A stretch of DNA of 64,000 nucleotides from Prevotella sp. (GTDB taxonomy: Bacteria > Bacteroidota > Bacteroidia > Bacteroidales > Bacteroidaceae): contig JAFVFY010000056.1 in NCBI GenBank assembly GCA_017475265.1, positions 30,031 to 94,030 of the forward strand. The letters are read 5' to 3'. Shown in pieces: positions 8,009-16,081 of the stretch. The position numbers were made by a program, and so were the translations under genes. How positions within the stretch are numbered: the first letter of the stretch is position 1; each line of letters opens with the position of its first letter. Below the pieces are notes generated by a model. That model made no database searches. It was not told where the DNA came from and saw only the letters and a list, made by a program, of their open reading frames with translations.

Positions 8009-9220
8009 ATGGACGAGAAAGAACTATACATCAACTTCGACGAGTATATCCGTCAAGGTGAACCCTCAAAGAGAGAAGCGGCCTATGCTTGGAGCACGGC
8101 TATTGGTCTTCAGGCGGTGGACGGCTTGAAGACATCTGATTATCTGAATGATTTGGCTCGAAGAAACATCGAGGGTGAAATCACTATTGACGAGGTGGAG
8201 CAGTTGCTCAACAGCTACTATGAGCATAAAACCACCCGTGAGGCTGACGATGATGACAAGGAGGAAGCCGACAAAGCCTCAAAGAACATCAAGCGCATAC
8301 TCTCGGTAAAGACATGCGACTTTTCGACAAAAGGCTATATCTCTTTACATCGCCGAATTTTCGAAGGCGTCATGAAGCATGCTGGTGAGCTGAGAAAATA
8401 TGACATTACGAAACGTGAATGGGTGCTGGAAGGCGACACCGTGAGCTATCTTAACTGGGAAGACCTGCATCGCGCTATCGACTACGACATTGAGCAGGAA
8501 CGCAATTTCAGCTATAAAGATGTTAGCAACGACGATTTGGTGGCTCATATAACCAAGTTTGTGTCAGGTCTATGGCAGATTCACGCTTTCGGTGAGGGCA
8601 ATACACGTACTACGGCCGTCTTCACCATGCAATATCTGCGGTCGATAGGTTTTGATGTCGAGAACGATCTTTTCGCCAAACATTCATGGTATTTCCGCAA
8701 CGCTTTGGTGAGGGCCAATTACAAGAATGCCCGCAAGGGGATTGACTACACGCCTGTCTTTTTGGAGCGCTTCTTCCGCAATCTGCTTCTTGGAGAGCAA
8801 TGGGATTTGCGAAATCGCTATCTGCATATCCATCCTTCAGAAGAATGGAGGGTGCAACCCAATTTGGCGACCCCCACAACTACCCCCACAAGTACCCGTA
8901 CAACTACCCGCACAACTACCCGCACAAGTACACTTATAAGTGCTTTAAAACCAGGTAGTAAGATTTATACAAATAATGACAATATCGTTGAACTTGTACG
9001 GGCAATTGGATACGAGGAAATGAGTATCAAGCAGATGATGGAGACAAAAGGTCTTAAACATAGACAGACTTTCATTGATTATCACCTTGAACCAGCATTG
9101 AAAGAGCGTTTTGTACGTATGAAATTTCCCAAATCTCCAAACCATCCACGTCAGAGGTATCTGCTGACGGTGAAAGGAATGGCGCTATATAACGAACTCA
9201 ACAAAGATAACAACGCATAA
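8009..9220 (+). CDS. Fic/DOC family protein with N-terminal antitoxin-like segment, inside the restriction operon
   Basis: 403 residues from ATG 8009; a GTG at 7985 would add eight residues and overlap hsdS. The N-terminus (AYAWSTAIGLQAVDGLKTS and RNIEGEITIDEVEQLL) resembles the inhibitory helix of VbhA-type antitoxins, whose Glu blocks the Fic ATP pocket. The Fic core carries HAFGEGNTRTTAVF, matching the catalytic HxFx(D/E)GN(G/x)R loop; the usual Pro and second Gly are Ala and Thr. Fic enzymes transfer AMP or other groups from nucleotides to protein hydroxyls. A Thr-rich hinge of five 12-bp units (8872-8940) joins a C-terminal winged-helix-like domain (IKQMMETKGLKHRQTFIDYHL). Position between hsdS and hsdR suggests a role tied to restriction; its target is unknown. 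Confidence 0.85.
   Translation: MDEKELYINFDEYIRQGEPSKREAAYAWSTAIGLQAVDGLKTSDYLNDLARRNIEGEITIDEVEQLLNSYYEHKTTREADDDDKEEADKASKNIKRILSVKTCDFSTKGYISLHRRIFEGVMKHAGELRKYDITKREWVLEGDTVSYLNWEDLHRAIDYDIEQERNFSYKDVSNDDLVAHITKFVSGLWQIHAFGEGNTRTTAVFTMQYLRSIGFDVENDLFAKHSWYFRNALVRANYKNARKGIDYTPVFLERFFRNLLLGEQWDLRNRYLHIHPSEEWRVQPNLATPTTTPTSTRTTTRTTTRTSTLISALKPGSKIYTNNDNIVELVRAIGYEEMSIKQMMETKGLKHRQTFIDYHLEPALKERFVRMKFPKSPNHPRQRYLLTVKGMALYNELNKDNNA
8877..8936. repeat. 12-bp repeats encoding a Thr-rich hinge in the Fic protein
   Basis: Five units related to ACAACTACCCGC, encoding TTTP, TSTR, TTTR, TTTR and TSTL. Unit length is four codons, so copy-number change would alter hinge length without shifting frame. 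Confidence 0.85.
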
Positions 9221-9236
9221 AAAGAACTGATAGGAT

Positions 9237-12200
9237 ATGCCGAATCTATTGAACGAAACCAAGTTTGAGGAACACATCGCCGGGTGCCTGGCTCAAGGCG
9301 ACCTCTATAACCAGCGCACAAGTGCCGATTTCAATATCGAGGAGCTGTGCGACCGGGGTATGCTGGAACGTTTCCTCCGTGCCCAGTCGCAGACATGGCA
9401 CAAACTCTCTTTGGCCTACCCAGGCAAAGAGATGGATGCTGTAGTGACGGAATATAACAAGAAGCTGAACCGTGGCGAGAGCATTCTCACCATCCTGCAA
9501 AAGGGCTTCAAGATAAAAGGCATACCCATCAAGTTCGTTCAGTTCAAGCCTATCCTCGACGGACCAGAAAGTCCTGCCTACGAACTGTACAGGCAGAACT
9601 GCTTCTCGGTGGTTCGGCAGATGCGTTATAGCACCAGTACCTCGCCATACGGAAGCCGCTCGAATGAGAGCCTGAACGAGCTTGACCTCTGCATCCTCGT
9701 CAACGGCATCCCCTTGTTGACCTGTGAGCTGAAGAACCAAGGCACGAGCCAGAACTACGGACATGGCATTTATCAGTATCGCTATGAGCGCAATCCCGAG
9801 AACCGTATGCTTCGCAACTGTCTGGTTCACTTCGTGATGGATAACTTCTATGTGTTCATGACTACTCATTTGCGTGGTGAGGACACCAAGTTTCTGCCCT
9901 TCAACAGCAATAGCGACAACCCTGCTATTGACGGCGATTATCCTACTGCCTATATGTGGCGGCACGTGGAGTGTACCACAGAAGCAGACTACGAGAGCAA
10001 CATCTTTGGTGCAGACTCGCTGCTCGACATCATAGAGAACTTCTTCAAGCGCTGCAACGACGAGAACGGCAATCCCGTGATTTACTTCCCACGTTACCAT
10101 CAGCTGCGAGCCGTCAGGAAGCTTCGCCGGCTGGTACGTGCAGAAGGGCCGGGACACAATTATTTAATTGAGCACTCTGCAGGCTCTGGTAAGACGAAGT
10201 CGATGGCATGGCTCGCTCACCAATTGGCTAACATGGCCAACGACGATAAGACACCAGTGTTCGACAGCATCATTATGGTAACCGACCGTATTGTGCTCAA
10301 CCGCAATATGGCAGATGATGTGGTGGCTTTCGAGACTGTAGCTGGAACCGTTAAGGATATTCGTCGCGGAGCAAAGAACCTCGCTACTGCCCTCAATGAG
10401 GGGCACCGCATCATCATCTCCACCGTCCAGAAGTTTGCATACGCGCTGAAAGACCTGAAACGTGACAAGCATCGCAAATATGCCATTATTGTAGACGAGG
10501 CTCATACAGCCATTGGTAACGAAAGTGCAAAAGATCTGGTAAATGCTCTCTCCACAGACGAGGACTTGGAGAATGTGGAAGGCTTCAACCGTGAAGACTA
10601 TGATAGTGACATGGAGGCTTTGATGGCCTATATGCAAATCATGCGTCGCCACATGAGTCACATCTCCTACTTTGCCTTTACTGCCACGCCGAAGGATAAG
10701 ACTTTCGCCCTGTTCGGAAAGGATGGAAAGATGTCGCACGACCTCTATAGCATGAAGCAGGCCATTGACGAGAAGTTTATCCTCGATGTGCTGCAAAACT
10801 ATAAGAGCTATCAGACGATGTTTGAGTACATCGAGAAGAATCCCGAGGAGGATCAAGACGAACTGTTTGAGGAAAAGAAGTCGCTGCGGGTTATCTATTC
10901 GGAGCTGAACAAAAACGCCTACATCAAGTTGCGTAAGGCCAACATGATGCTCGACCACTTCATGCACCATACCATCAACAAGATTGGACACAGAGCCAAA
11001 GCGATGGTGGTGACTGACTCACGTCAGGCTGCTGCCGACTACAAACAACTGCTCGACCGACTGATTGCCGACCAATATGATGGCAAGATAAAAACACTGG
11101 TGGCTTTCTCAGGTGAAGTAACCGACAGTCACGGACACAAATGCTCGGAGGCAAGCATGAACGACGATCATGTGAAGGACGACGACATTCGTATCAAGTT
11201 CATGAACGATGACTATAAGATACTCGTAGTGGCAGAAAAGTTCCAAACTGGCTTTGACCAGAAGCTGCTCCATACGATGTATGTTGACCGTGTGTTAGGT
11301 GGCATTCAGTGTATTCAGACCCTTTCACGCTTGAACCGTTGCTGTGACGGAAAAGAGGACACTATGGTTATCGACTTCCGTAATGATGTAGATAAAGTGC
11401 GCAAAGCCTTCCAAGAATACTATACAGAGGTCACACTTGAAGGAGAAGTTGACACACAACGCCTTTATTCTTTGAAGGATGATGTAGAAGCCTTCAAAGT
11501 ATTCAATGAGACGGAAGTAAACCAAGTCGTGGAAGCACTTATCGACCCGAAGAAGGTTCAGGGCGTGCCATCCATGCTGAAGGCCATCATCGACGAACGG
11601 GTAGCGCCGATGAGAGATGAGGATAAAGACAAGTACAGAAAGCTCGTCAACCGATATGTGCGCCAGTATGGTTTCATGGCACAGCTGATGGACTTTGTTG
11701 ATGCTGACTTGGAAAAGTTCTATGTGTTTTGCAAGGTGTTTTACAAATACCTGCCCTACACAAAGGAAACCTTACCCATGGAGATATTGGAACGTATCGA
11801 CCTCAACAAGCTGCGCATCCAGATGAATTTCGAGGGTCAGCTGGAACTGGAAGACGAAAAGCAGACCATGAAGAGCAGCCGTATTGGTGAAGTCGGCCAG
11901 AAGCGAGATGAGGACAAGCTCAGCATTAAAGAGATTCTAAATATCGTCAACAGCCCCTGGGAACAGTTCTTAGATGAGAACGACAAGATTCTGAAGCAGA
12001 TTTGGGATGAGATTCTCGTTGACCCAGAGGTAACCGATGCATTCAATGCCAATAACACTTGGGACATCCTACTCAATATCGTCAAAGACAAGTTTGACGA
12101 GAAGATAGCCGACCAAATTGAGAAGTATTACAACTTTGCCGAAGTTTTGGAACGTGAGAAGAGCCTTTCATTAACACTAATGCGTAAGTTTGTGGAAGCT

Positions 12201-13289
12201 CTGGCAGAACGTACAGGAAAGGCAGCTCAATTGGTGTACGATGAGAGTGTGCTCAAAGAATGCATGATACAGGCGATGGGTGGTATCTTGGCCGATGTAT
12301 GCAGCCATGTACGTTCATTGGATGAGTTTGTTGACGAACTTTTCTTCGTCCTAAATCAAGTAAGTATTCCTACACTTGATGGTGTGAATGAACTGATCAA
12401 GAACAATCTGAATAATATCTACACCAATGATCAGATTCGTTTGGTGGATAAGATTCAGTGCTTCAACTCGCTGGTCACTAAGTATGAGGCCTATCTGAAG
12501 AAACTCTATTATCTCATTCACGATGAAGAGGTGGAAGGACAAGACGGTAAGCAGGCGAGTCTGGCAGATTCCATTCATGCCTTTAGTTGCCTGTGGAAGC
12601 TGAAATATGGCCATACCGAGGAGGCACAGAAATATTCCAAATATTTACAGATGCTTAGAGATTGGCGTAACGACTCTTCACATACGGCTCCCACAACTTC
12701 GGAACAGGAGATTGATGCTGCCATCCAGATAGTAGTTGCTATGTATCTCTATGTTACGGGTAATTCTATTACAGACCTTGAAATGGCAGGATATGATGCA
12801 GAAGAGGGTAAACAAGAGACTCCGATTATTTCTCTTTCTGATAGCTATGATGAAGAAGAACAGATTTATGATATGGCGGCAGAGTCTTTCATTCCTGCAA
12901 ATGAGTTGACTGAGGAGCAGAGAATAGACGTTCTTCATAAGAGTCTTGCTCAGATGATGAATCACGGTGGATACCGTGCCTCGGACAGGACTTTCAGCAA
13001 GCAGCGTCATTGGATTGCCGTTTACCGTATAGCCGCCGATGAAGGTTTCACTATAGATGGTGACTTCAGGTATTTCAAACATATTGTAGATGGAATGAAC
13101 TTGCAAAACTGCAAAGTCGTTCTTAAGAGCGACACACTTGAAAAGAATGTAAAGGGTGTTTACGACATGTCTTTTGTCGATTGGAGTGCCAACGGATTGT
13201 TTGGGAAGAATCTGGATGAATATAACGACATCCATCATTGTGCCGAAGTATTCTTACAGATACTGTCAGATAACAGACCTAAGAAATAG
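9237..13289 (+). CDS. hsdR: Type I restriction endonuclease/translocase subunit HsdR with long C-terminal extension
   Basis: 1350 residues, some 300 more than common HsdR. Domain order: N-terminal PD-(D/E)xK nuclease (ELDLCILVNGIPLLTCELKN, D150, E164, K166), SF2 motor with Walker A HSAGSGKTKS (GSGKT about 316-320), DEAH box in VDEAHTAIG, motif III FTATPKDKT and motif VI QTLSRLNR. It cuts unmodified DNA after ATP-driven translocation with HsdM and HsdS. The region after about residue 1100 (RDWRNDSSHTAPTTSEQEIDAAIQIVVAMYLYVTG) has a HEPN-like Rx4-6H look. A final 120 residues (TFSKQRHWIAVYRIAADEGF) form an extra domain not recognised here. Last gene of the hsd operon, 16 bp after Fic. Confidence 0.93.
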   Translation: MPNLLNETKFEEHIAGCLAQGDLYNQRTSADFNIEELCDRGMLERFLRAQSQTWHKLSLAYPGKEMDAVVTEYNKKLNRGESILTILQKGFKIKGIPIKFVQFKPILDGPESPAYELYRQNCFSVVRQMRYSTSTSPYGSRSNESLNELDLCILVNGIPLLTCELKNQGTSQNYGHGIYQYRYERNPENRMLRNCLVHFVMDNFYVFMTTHLRGEDTKFLPFNSNSDNPAIDGDYPTAYMWRHVECTTEADYESNIFGADSLLDIIENFFKRCNDENGNPVIYFPRYHQLRAVRKLRRLVRAEGPGHNYLIEHSAGSGKTKSMAWLAHQLANMANDDKTPVFDSIIMVTDRIVLNRNMADDVVAFETVAGTVKDIRRGAKNLATALNEGHRIIISTVQKFAYALKDLKRDKHRKYAIIVDEAHTAIGNESAKDLVNALSTDEDLENVEGFNREDYDSDMEALMAYMQIMRRHMSHISYFAFTATPKDKTFALFGKDGKMSHDLYSMKQAIDEKFILDVLQNYKSYQTMFEYIEKNPEEDQDELFEEKKSLRVIYSELNKNAYIKLRKANMMLDHFMHHTINKIGHRAKAMVVTDSRQAAADYKQLLDRLIADQYDGKIKTLVAFSGEVTDSHGHKCSEASMNDDHVKDDDIRIKFMNDDYKILVVAEKFQTGFDQKLLHTMYVDRVLGGIQCIQTLSRLNRCCDGKEDTMVIDFRNDVDKVRKAFQEYYTEVTLEGEVDTQRLYSLKDDVEAFKVFNETEVNQVVEALIDPKKVQGVPSMLKAIIDERVAPMRDEDKDKYRKLVNRYVRQYGFMAQLMDFVDADLEKFYVFCKVFYKYLPYTKETLPMEILERIDLNKLRIQMNFEGQLELEDEKQTMKSSRIGEVGQKRDEDKLSIKEILNIVNSPWEQFLDENDKILKQIWDEILVDPEVTDAFNANNTWDILLNIVKDKFDEKIADQIEKYYNFAEVLEREKSLSLTLMRKFVEALAERTGKAAQLVYDESVLKECMIQAMGGILADVCSHVRSLDEFVDELFFVLNQVSIPTLDGVNELIKNNLNNIYTNDQIRLVDKIQCFNSLVTKYEAYLKKLYYLIHDEEVEGQDGKQASLADSIHAFSCLWKLKYGHTEEAQKYSKYLQMLRDWRNDSSHTAPTTSEQEIDAAIQIVVAMYLYVTGNSITDLEMAGYDAEEGKQETPIISLSDSYDEEEQIYDMAAESFIPANELTEEQRIDVLHKSLAQMMNHGGYRASDRTFSKQRHWIAVYRIAADEGFTIDGDFRYFKHIVDGMNLQNCKVVLKSDTLEKNVKGVYDMSFVDWSANGLFGKNLDEYNDIHHCAEVFLQILSDNRPKK

Positions 13290-13370
13290 TTACATAAATC
13301 AAGTCAAACTGTTTTCTCTAAGATGTAGAGCGTATAATGTTGTTAAATTTGCAGAAATAAAAGATATAGT

Positions 13371-13402
13371 TTTGTCAGGGTCAAAGATTCTTTGTAATTT
13401 TG
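13371..13402 (+). promoter_or_regulatory. Promoter of pfp (TTTG-N20-TAATTTTG)
   Basis: TTTG at 13371-13374, a 20-nt spacer and TAATTTTG at 13395-13402. It leaves a leader of about 57 nt rich in AAACAA before the ATG at 13467. Confidence 0.8.
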
Positions 13403-13466
13403 TGCCCGCGAATAAACAAATACGATAAACAACAAACAATAACAACAAACATTTATCAATAAACTT

Positions 13467-15104
13467 ATGGAAAAAAGTGCATTGCAGATTGCAAGAGCAT
13501 CCTATCAGCCCAAGCTTCCGAAGGGTCTGAAGGGTGCAGTGAAAGCTGTGGAGGGTGCCCCCACGCAGAGTGTTGACAACCAGGAAGAAATCAAGAAGCT
13601 CTTCCCCAATACCTATGGCATGCCCCTCGTGGAGTTCGTGCCCGGCGAGGAGACGAAGCATGAGCCGATGAACGTGGGTATCATCCTCAGTGGTGGCCAG
13701 GCTCCTGGTGGTCATAACGTCATCACCGGACTGTTCGACGCCGTGAAGAAGCTCAACCCTGAAAACCGCCTCTATGGTTTCATCCTCGGCCCCGGCGGTC
13801 TCGTTGACCACAACTACATGGAGCTGACAAAGGAGTATGTCGATGAGTACCGCAACACCGGCGGCTTCGACATGATTGGCTCTGGCCGCACGAAGCTGGA
13901 GAAGGTCGACCAGTTTGAGAAGGGTCTGGAGATCATCCGCGAGCTGAACATCAAGGCTATCGTCATCATCGGTGGCGACGACTCGAACACCAACGCCTGC
14001 GTGCTGGCCGAATACTATGCTGCCAAGAACTACGGCGTGCAGGTCATCGGTTGCCCCAAGACCATCGACGGCGACCTGAAGAACGACCAGATTGAGACCT
14101 CTTTCGGCTTCGATACTGCTTGCAAGACTTACTCCGAGCTGATTGGTAACATCGAGCGCGACTGCAACTCTGCCCGCAAGTACTGGCACTTCATCAAGGT
14201 CATGGGACGCTCGGCCAGCCACATCGCCTTGGAGTGCGCCCTGCAGACGCAGCCCAATATCTGCCTTATCTCTGAGGAGGTGGAGGCCAAGGGCATGTCG
14301 CTCAGCGACATCGTGGACTACATTGCCAACGCTGTGGCCGTGCGCGCCGCCGATGGCAATAACTTCGGAACGGTCATCATCCCCGAGGGTGTCATCGAGT
14401 TTATCCCTGCCATCAAGAAGCTCATCGCCCAGCTCAACGACGTGCTCGCCATGCCTGAGGCCAAGGAAATCAGCCGCGACGAGCAGGTGGACTTCGCCAA
14501 GAGCCATCTCACCGAGGAGAACCTCAAGGTGTTCAACAGTCTGCCCGTTGGCGTGGCCCGTCAGCTGGCCCTCGACCGCGACCCTCACGGCAATGTGCAG
14601 GTGAGCCTCATCGAGACCGAGAAGCTGCTCTCTACCATGGTTTCCCAGAAGTTGGAGAAGATGAAGAAGGCTGGCAAGTTTACTGGCAAGTTCGGCACTC
14701 AGCACCACTTCTTCGGTTACGAGGGACGTTGTGCCGCCCCGTCGAACTTCGACGCCGACTACTGCTACGCCCTTGGAGCAAGTGCAGCACAGCTCATCGC
14801 CGCTGGCAAGACCGGCTACATGGCCATCGTGCAGAACACCACGGCTCCTGCCGACGAATGGAAGGCTGGTGGTGTGCCCATCACGATGATGATGAACATG
14901 GAGCGTCGTGCCGGTGAGATGAAGCCCGTCATCCGCAAGGCCCTCGTAGAGCTTGATGGTGCTCCCTTCAAGGAGTTTGCTGCCCACCGTGACGAATGGG
15001 CCCGCAAGACGGCATACGTCTATCCCGGACCGATACAGTACTGGGGACCCACTGAGGTCTGCGACCAGCCCACAAAGACGCTGGCACTGGAACAGGCTAA
15101 GTAG
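13467..15104 (+). CDS. pfp: Diphosphate--fructose-6-phosphate 1-phosphotransferase (PPi-PFK)
   Basis: 545 residues, the length of the long (clade II) PPi-dependent phosphofructokinases. It interconverts fructose 6-phosphate and fructose 1,6-bisphosphate with pyrophosphate in place of ATP, in cytoplasmic glycolysis. Visible motifs are the phosphate-binding ILSGGQAPGGHNVITGL (about 73-89), IIGGDDSNTNA (about 170-180; the second Asp of GGDD is the family mark of PPi use), PKTIDGDLKN with the catalytic Asp, and the substrate loop KVMGRSASHIALECAL. It is a single-gene unit with its own promoter. GC-rich codon use here differs clearly from the AT-richer restriction operon just upstream, consistent with the hsd block being acquired. 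Confidence 0.95.
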   Translation: MEKSALQIARASYQPKLPKGLKGAVKAVEGAPTQSVDNQEEIKKLFPNTYGMPLVEFVPGEETKHEPMNVGIILSGGQAPGGHNVITGLFDAVKKLNPENRLYGFILGPGGLVDHNYMELTKEYVDEYRNTGGFDMIGSGRTKLEKVDQFEKGLEIIRELNIKAIVIIGGDDSNTNACVLAEYYAAKNYGVQVIGCPKTIDGDLKNDQIETSFGFDTACKTYSELIGNIERDCNSARKYWHFIKVMGRSASHIALECALQTQPNICLISEEVEAKGMSLSDIVDYIANAVAVRAADGNNFGTVIIPEGVIEFIPAIKKLIAQLNDVLAMPEAKEISRDEQVDFAKSHLTEENLKVFNSLPVGVARQLALDRDPHGNVQVSLIETEKLLSTMVSQKLEKMKKAGKFTGKFGTQHHFFGYEGRCAAPSNFDADYCYALGASAAQLIAAGKTGYMAIVQNTTAPADEWKAGGVPITMMMNMERRAGEMKPVIRKALVELDGAPFKEFAAHRDEWARKTAYVYPGPIQYWGPTEVCDQPTKTLALEQAK

Positions 15105-15117
15105 CACTTTTTTGTAA

Positions 15118-15265
15118 ACAACGGATTTGACGGATTACACGGATTGACACGAATTTTCTTTTATTTCACGAATTAGGGATAAATTCGTACAATTCGTGTA
15201 ATTCGTTAAATTCGTGGTTAAATACAATTCGTCAAATTCGTGCAATTCGTCAAATTCGTTGTTAA
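15118..15265. repeat. AATTCGT/ACGGATT short-repeat array between pfp and the GH25 gene
   Basis: The spacer begins with ACGGATT words (ACGGATTTGACGGATTACAC) and continues as about nine AATTCGTN(A/T) units. The block around 15190-15222 is nearly identical to the unit repeated at 29157-29263. No other feature is seen in this 168-bp gap. Confidence 0.8.
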
Positions 15266-15272
15266 ATAATTA

Positions 15273-16049
15273 GTGAGGAAACATCGCAGAAGTAGCAAAA
15301 GGACTCGCCGTCATTGGCGGGTAGTGGTGACGGTGGCATTGTTGTTCGCCGTGGTCTTCTGCGTGTTATTCTATCAGTATCGCGGTCACTGGTTACGTAA
15401 GTGGCAGTGTGAGGTGACCTATCCCAGAGGCTACGACATACACGGAATCGACATCAGCCACTACCAGGGCGACATAGACTGGGCCGAGCTACAGCGCGAC
15501 GGTGCCATCGACTCCTGTCCCATCCGTTTTGTGATGATAAAGGCCACGGAGGGTGCTGACCAGGTAGACGAGAAGTTCGAGCGAAACTTCCGTAAAGCCC
15601 GCGAGCACGGCTTTACCCGTGGTGCCTACCATTTCTACAGCACCCAGTCGCCATCCATAGACCAGGCACAGGCGTTCATCAGTAAGGTTCGTCTGGAACG
15701 TGGTGACCTTCCCCCAGTTCTTGACGTGGAGAAGAAGCCCAAGGAGCAGAGCCGCGAGGACTTCCGTCGCGACATTCTCACATGGCTGCTCATGGTGGAA
15801 CATCACTACGGTGTGAAGCCCATCATCTATACCTACCACAAGTTCAAGCTGGAGTATCTCGACGACTCTCTTTTCAACCAGTTTCCCTACTGGATAGCCC
15901 ACTACTACGTGGACAGCGTGGAGTACCAGGGACCATGGAAGTTCTGGCAGCACACCGATGTTGGTCGTCTGCCAGGCATCGATGGCGAGGTAGACTTCAA
16001 CGTCTACAACGGTTCCTACTACGACTTCCTGCAGATGACGATAAGATAA
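15273..16049 (+). CDS. Membrane-anchored GH25 lysozyme (muramidase)
   Basis: 258 residues starting at GTG 15273; no ATG lies before the catalytic domain and the start abuts the repeat array. A basic N-terminus (RKHRRSSKRTRRHW) and a membrane segment (VVVTVALLFAVVFCVLFY, about residues 17-34) anchor a periplasmic GH25 domain: GIDISHYQGDIDWAEL, FVMIKATEGAD, GAYHFYSTQSP, LPPVLDVEKK (catalytic DxE), PIIYTYHKF and FWQHTDVGRLPGIDGEVDFN. It would cleave the MurNAc-GlcNAc bond of peptidoglycan, as a host wall-remodelling enzyme rather than a phage lysin, since no phage genes are near. It converges on the kinase-like gene at 16070. Confidence 0.9.
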   Translation: MRKHRRSSKRTRRHWRVVVTVALLFAVVFCVLFYQYRGHWLRKWQCEVTYPRGYDIHGIDISHYQGDIDWAELQRDGAIDSCPIRFVMIKATEGADQVDEKFERNFRKAREHGFTRGAYHFYSTQSPSIDQAQAFISKVRLERGDLPPVLDVEKKPKEQSREDFRRDILTWLLMVEHHYGVKPIIYTYHKFKLEYLDDSLFNQFPYWIAHYYVDSVEYQGPWKFWQHTDVGRLPGIDGEVDFNVYNGSYYDFLQMTIR

Positions 16050-16054
16050 GCTTG

Positions 16055-16081
16055 CTGGTTTCCTAAAATCTAGGAAACCAG
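16055..16081. terminator. Hairpin between convergent genes
   Basis: CTGGTTTCCTA (16055-16065), a five-base loop and TAGGAAACCAG (16071-16081). The stop codon of the minus-strand kinase-like gene lies in it. No long T-run follows, so terminator function is likely but not certain. Confidence 0.5.

Noticed and set aside
13299-15107. 602-codon open frame on the strand opposite pfp
   Set aside because: It mirrors pfp exactly; GC-rich codon structure leaves the antisense frame open. Its His/Val/Leu-rich content has no motif and pfp is a clear match.
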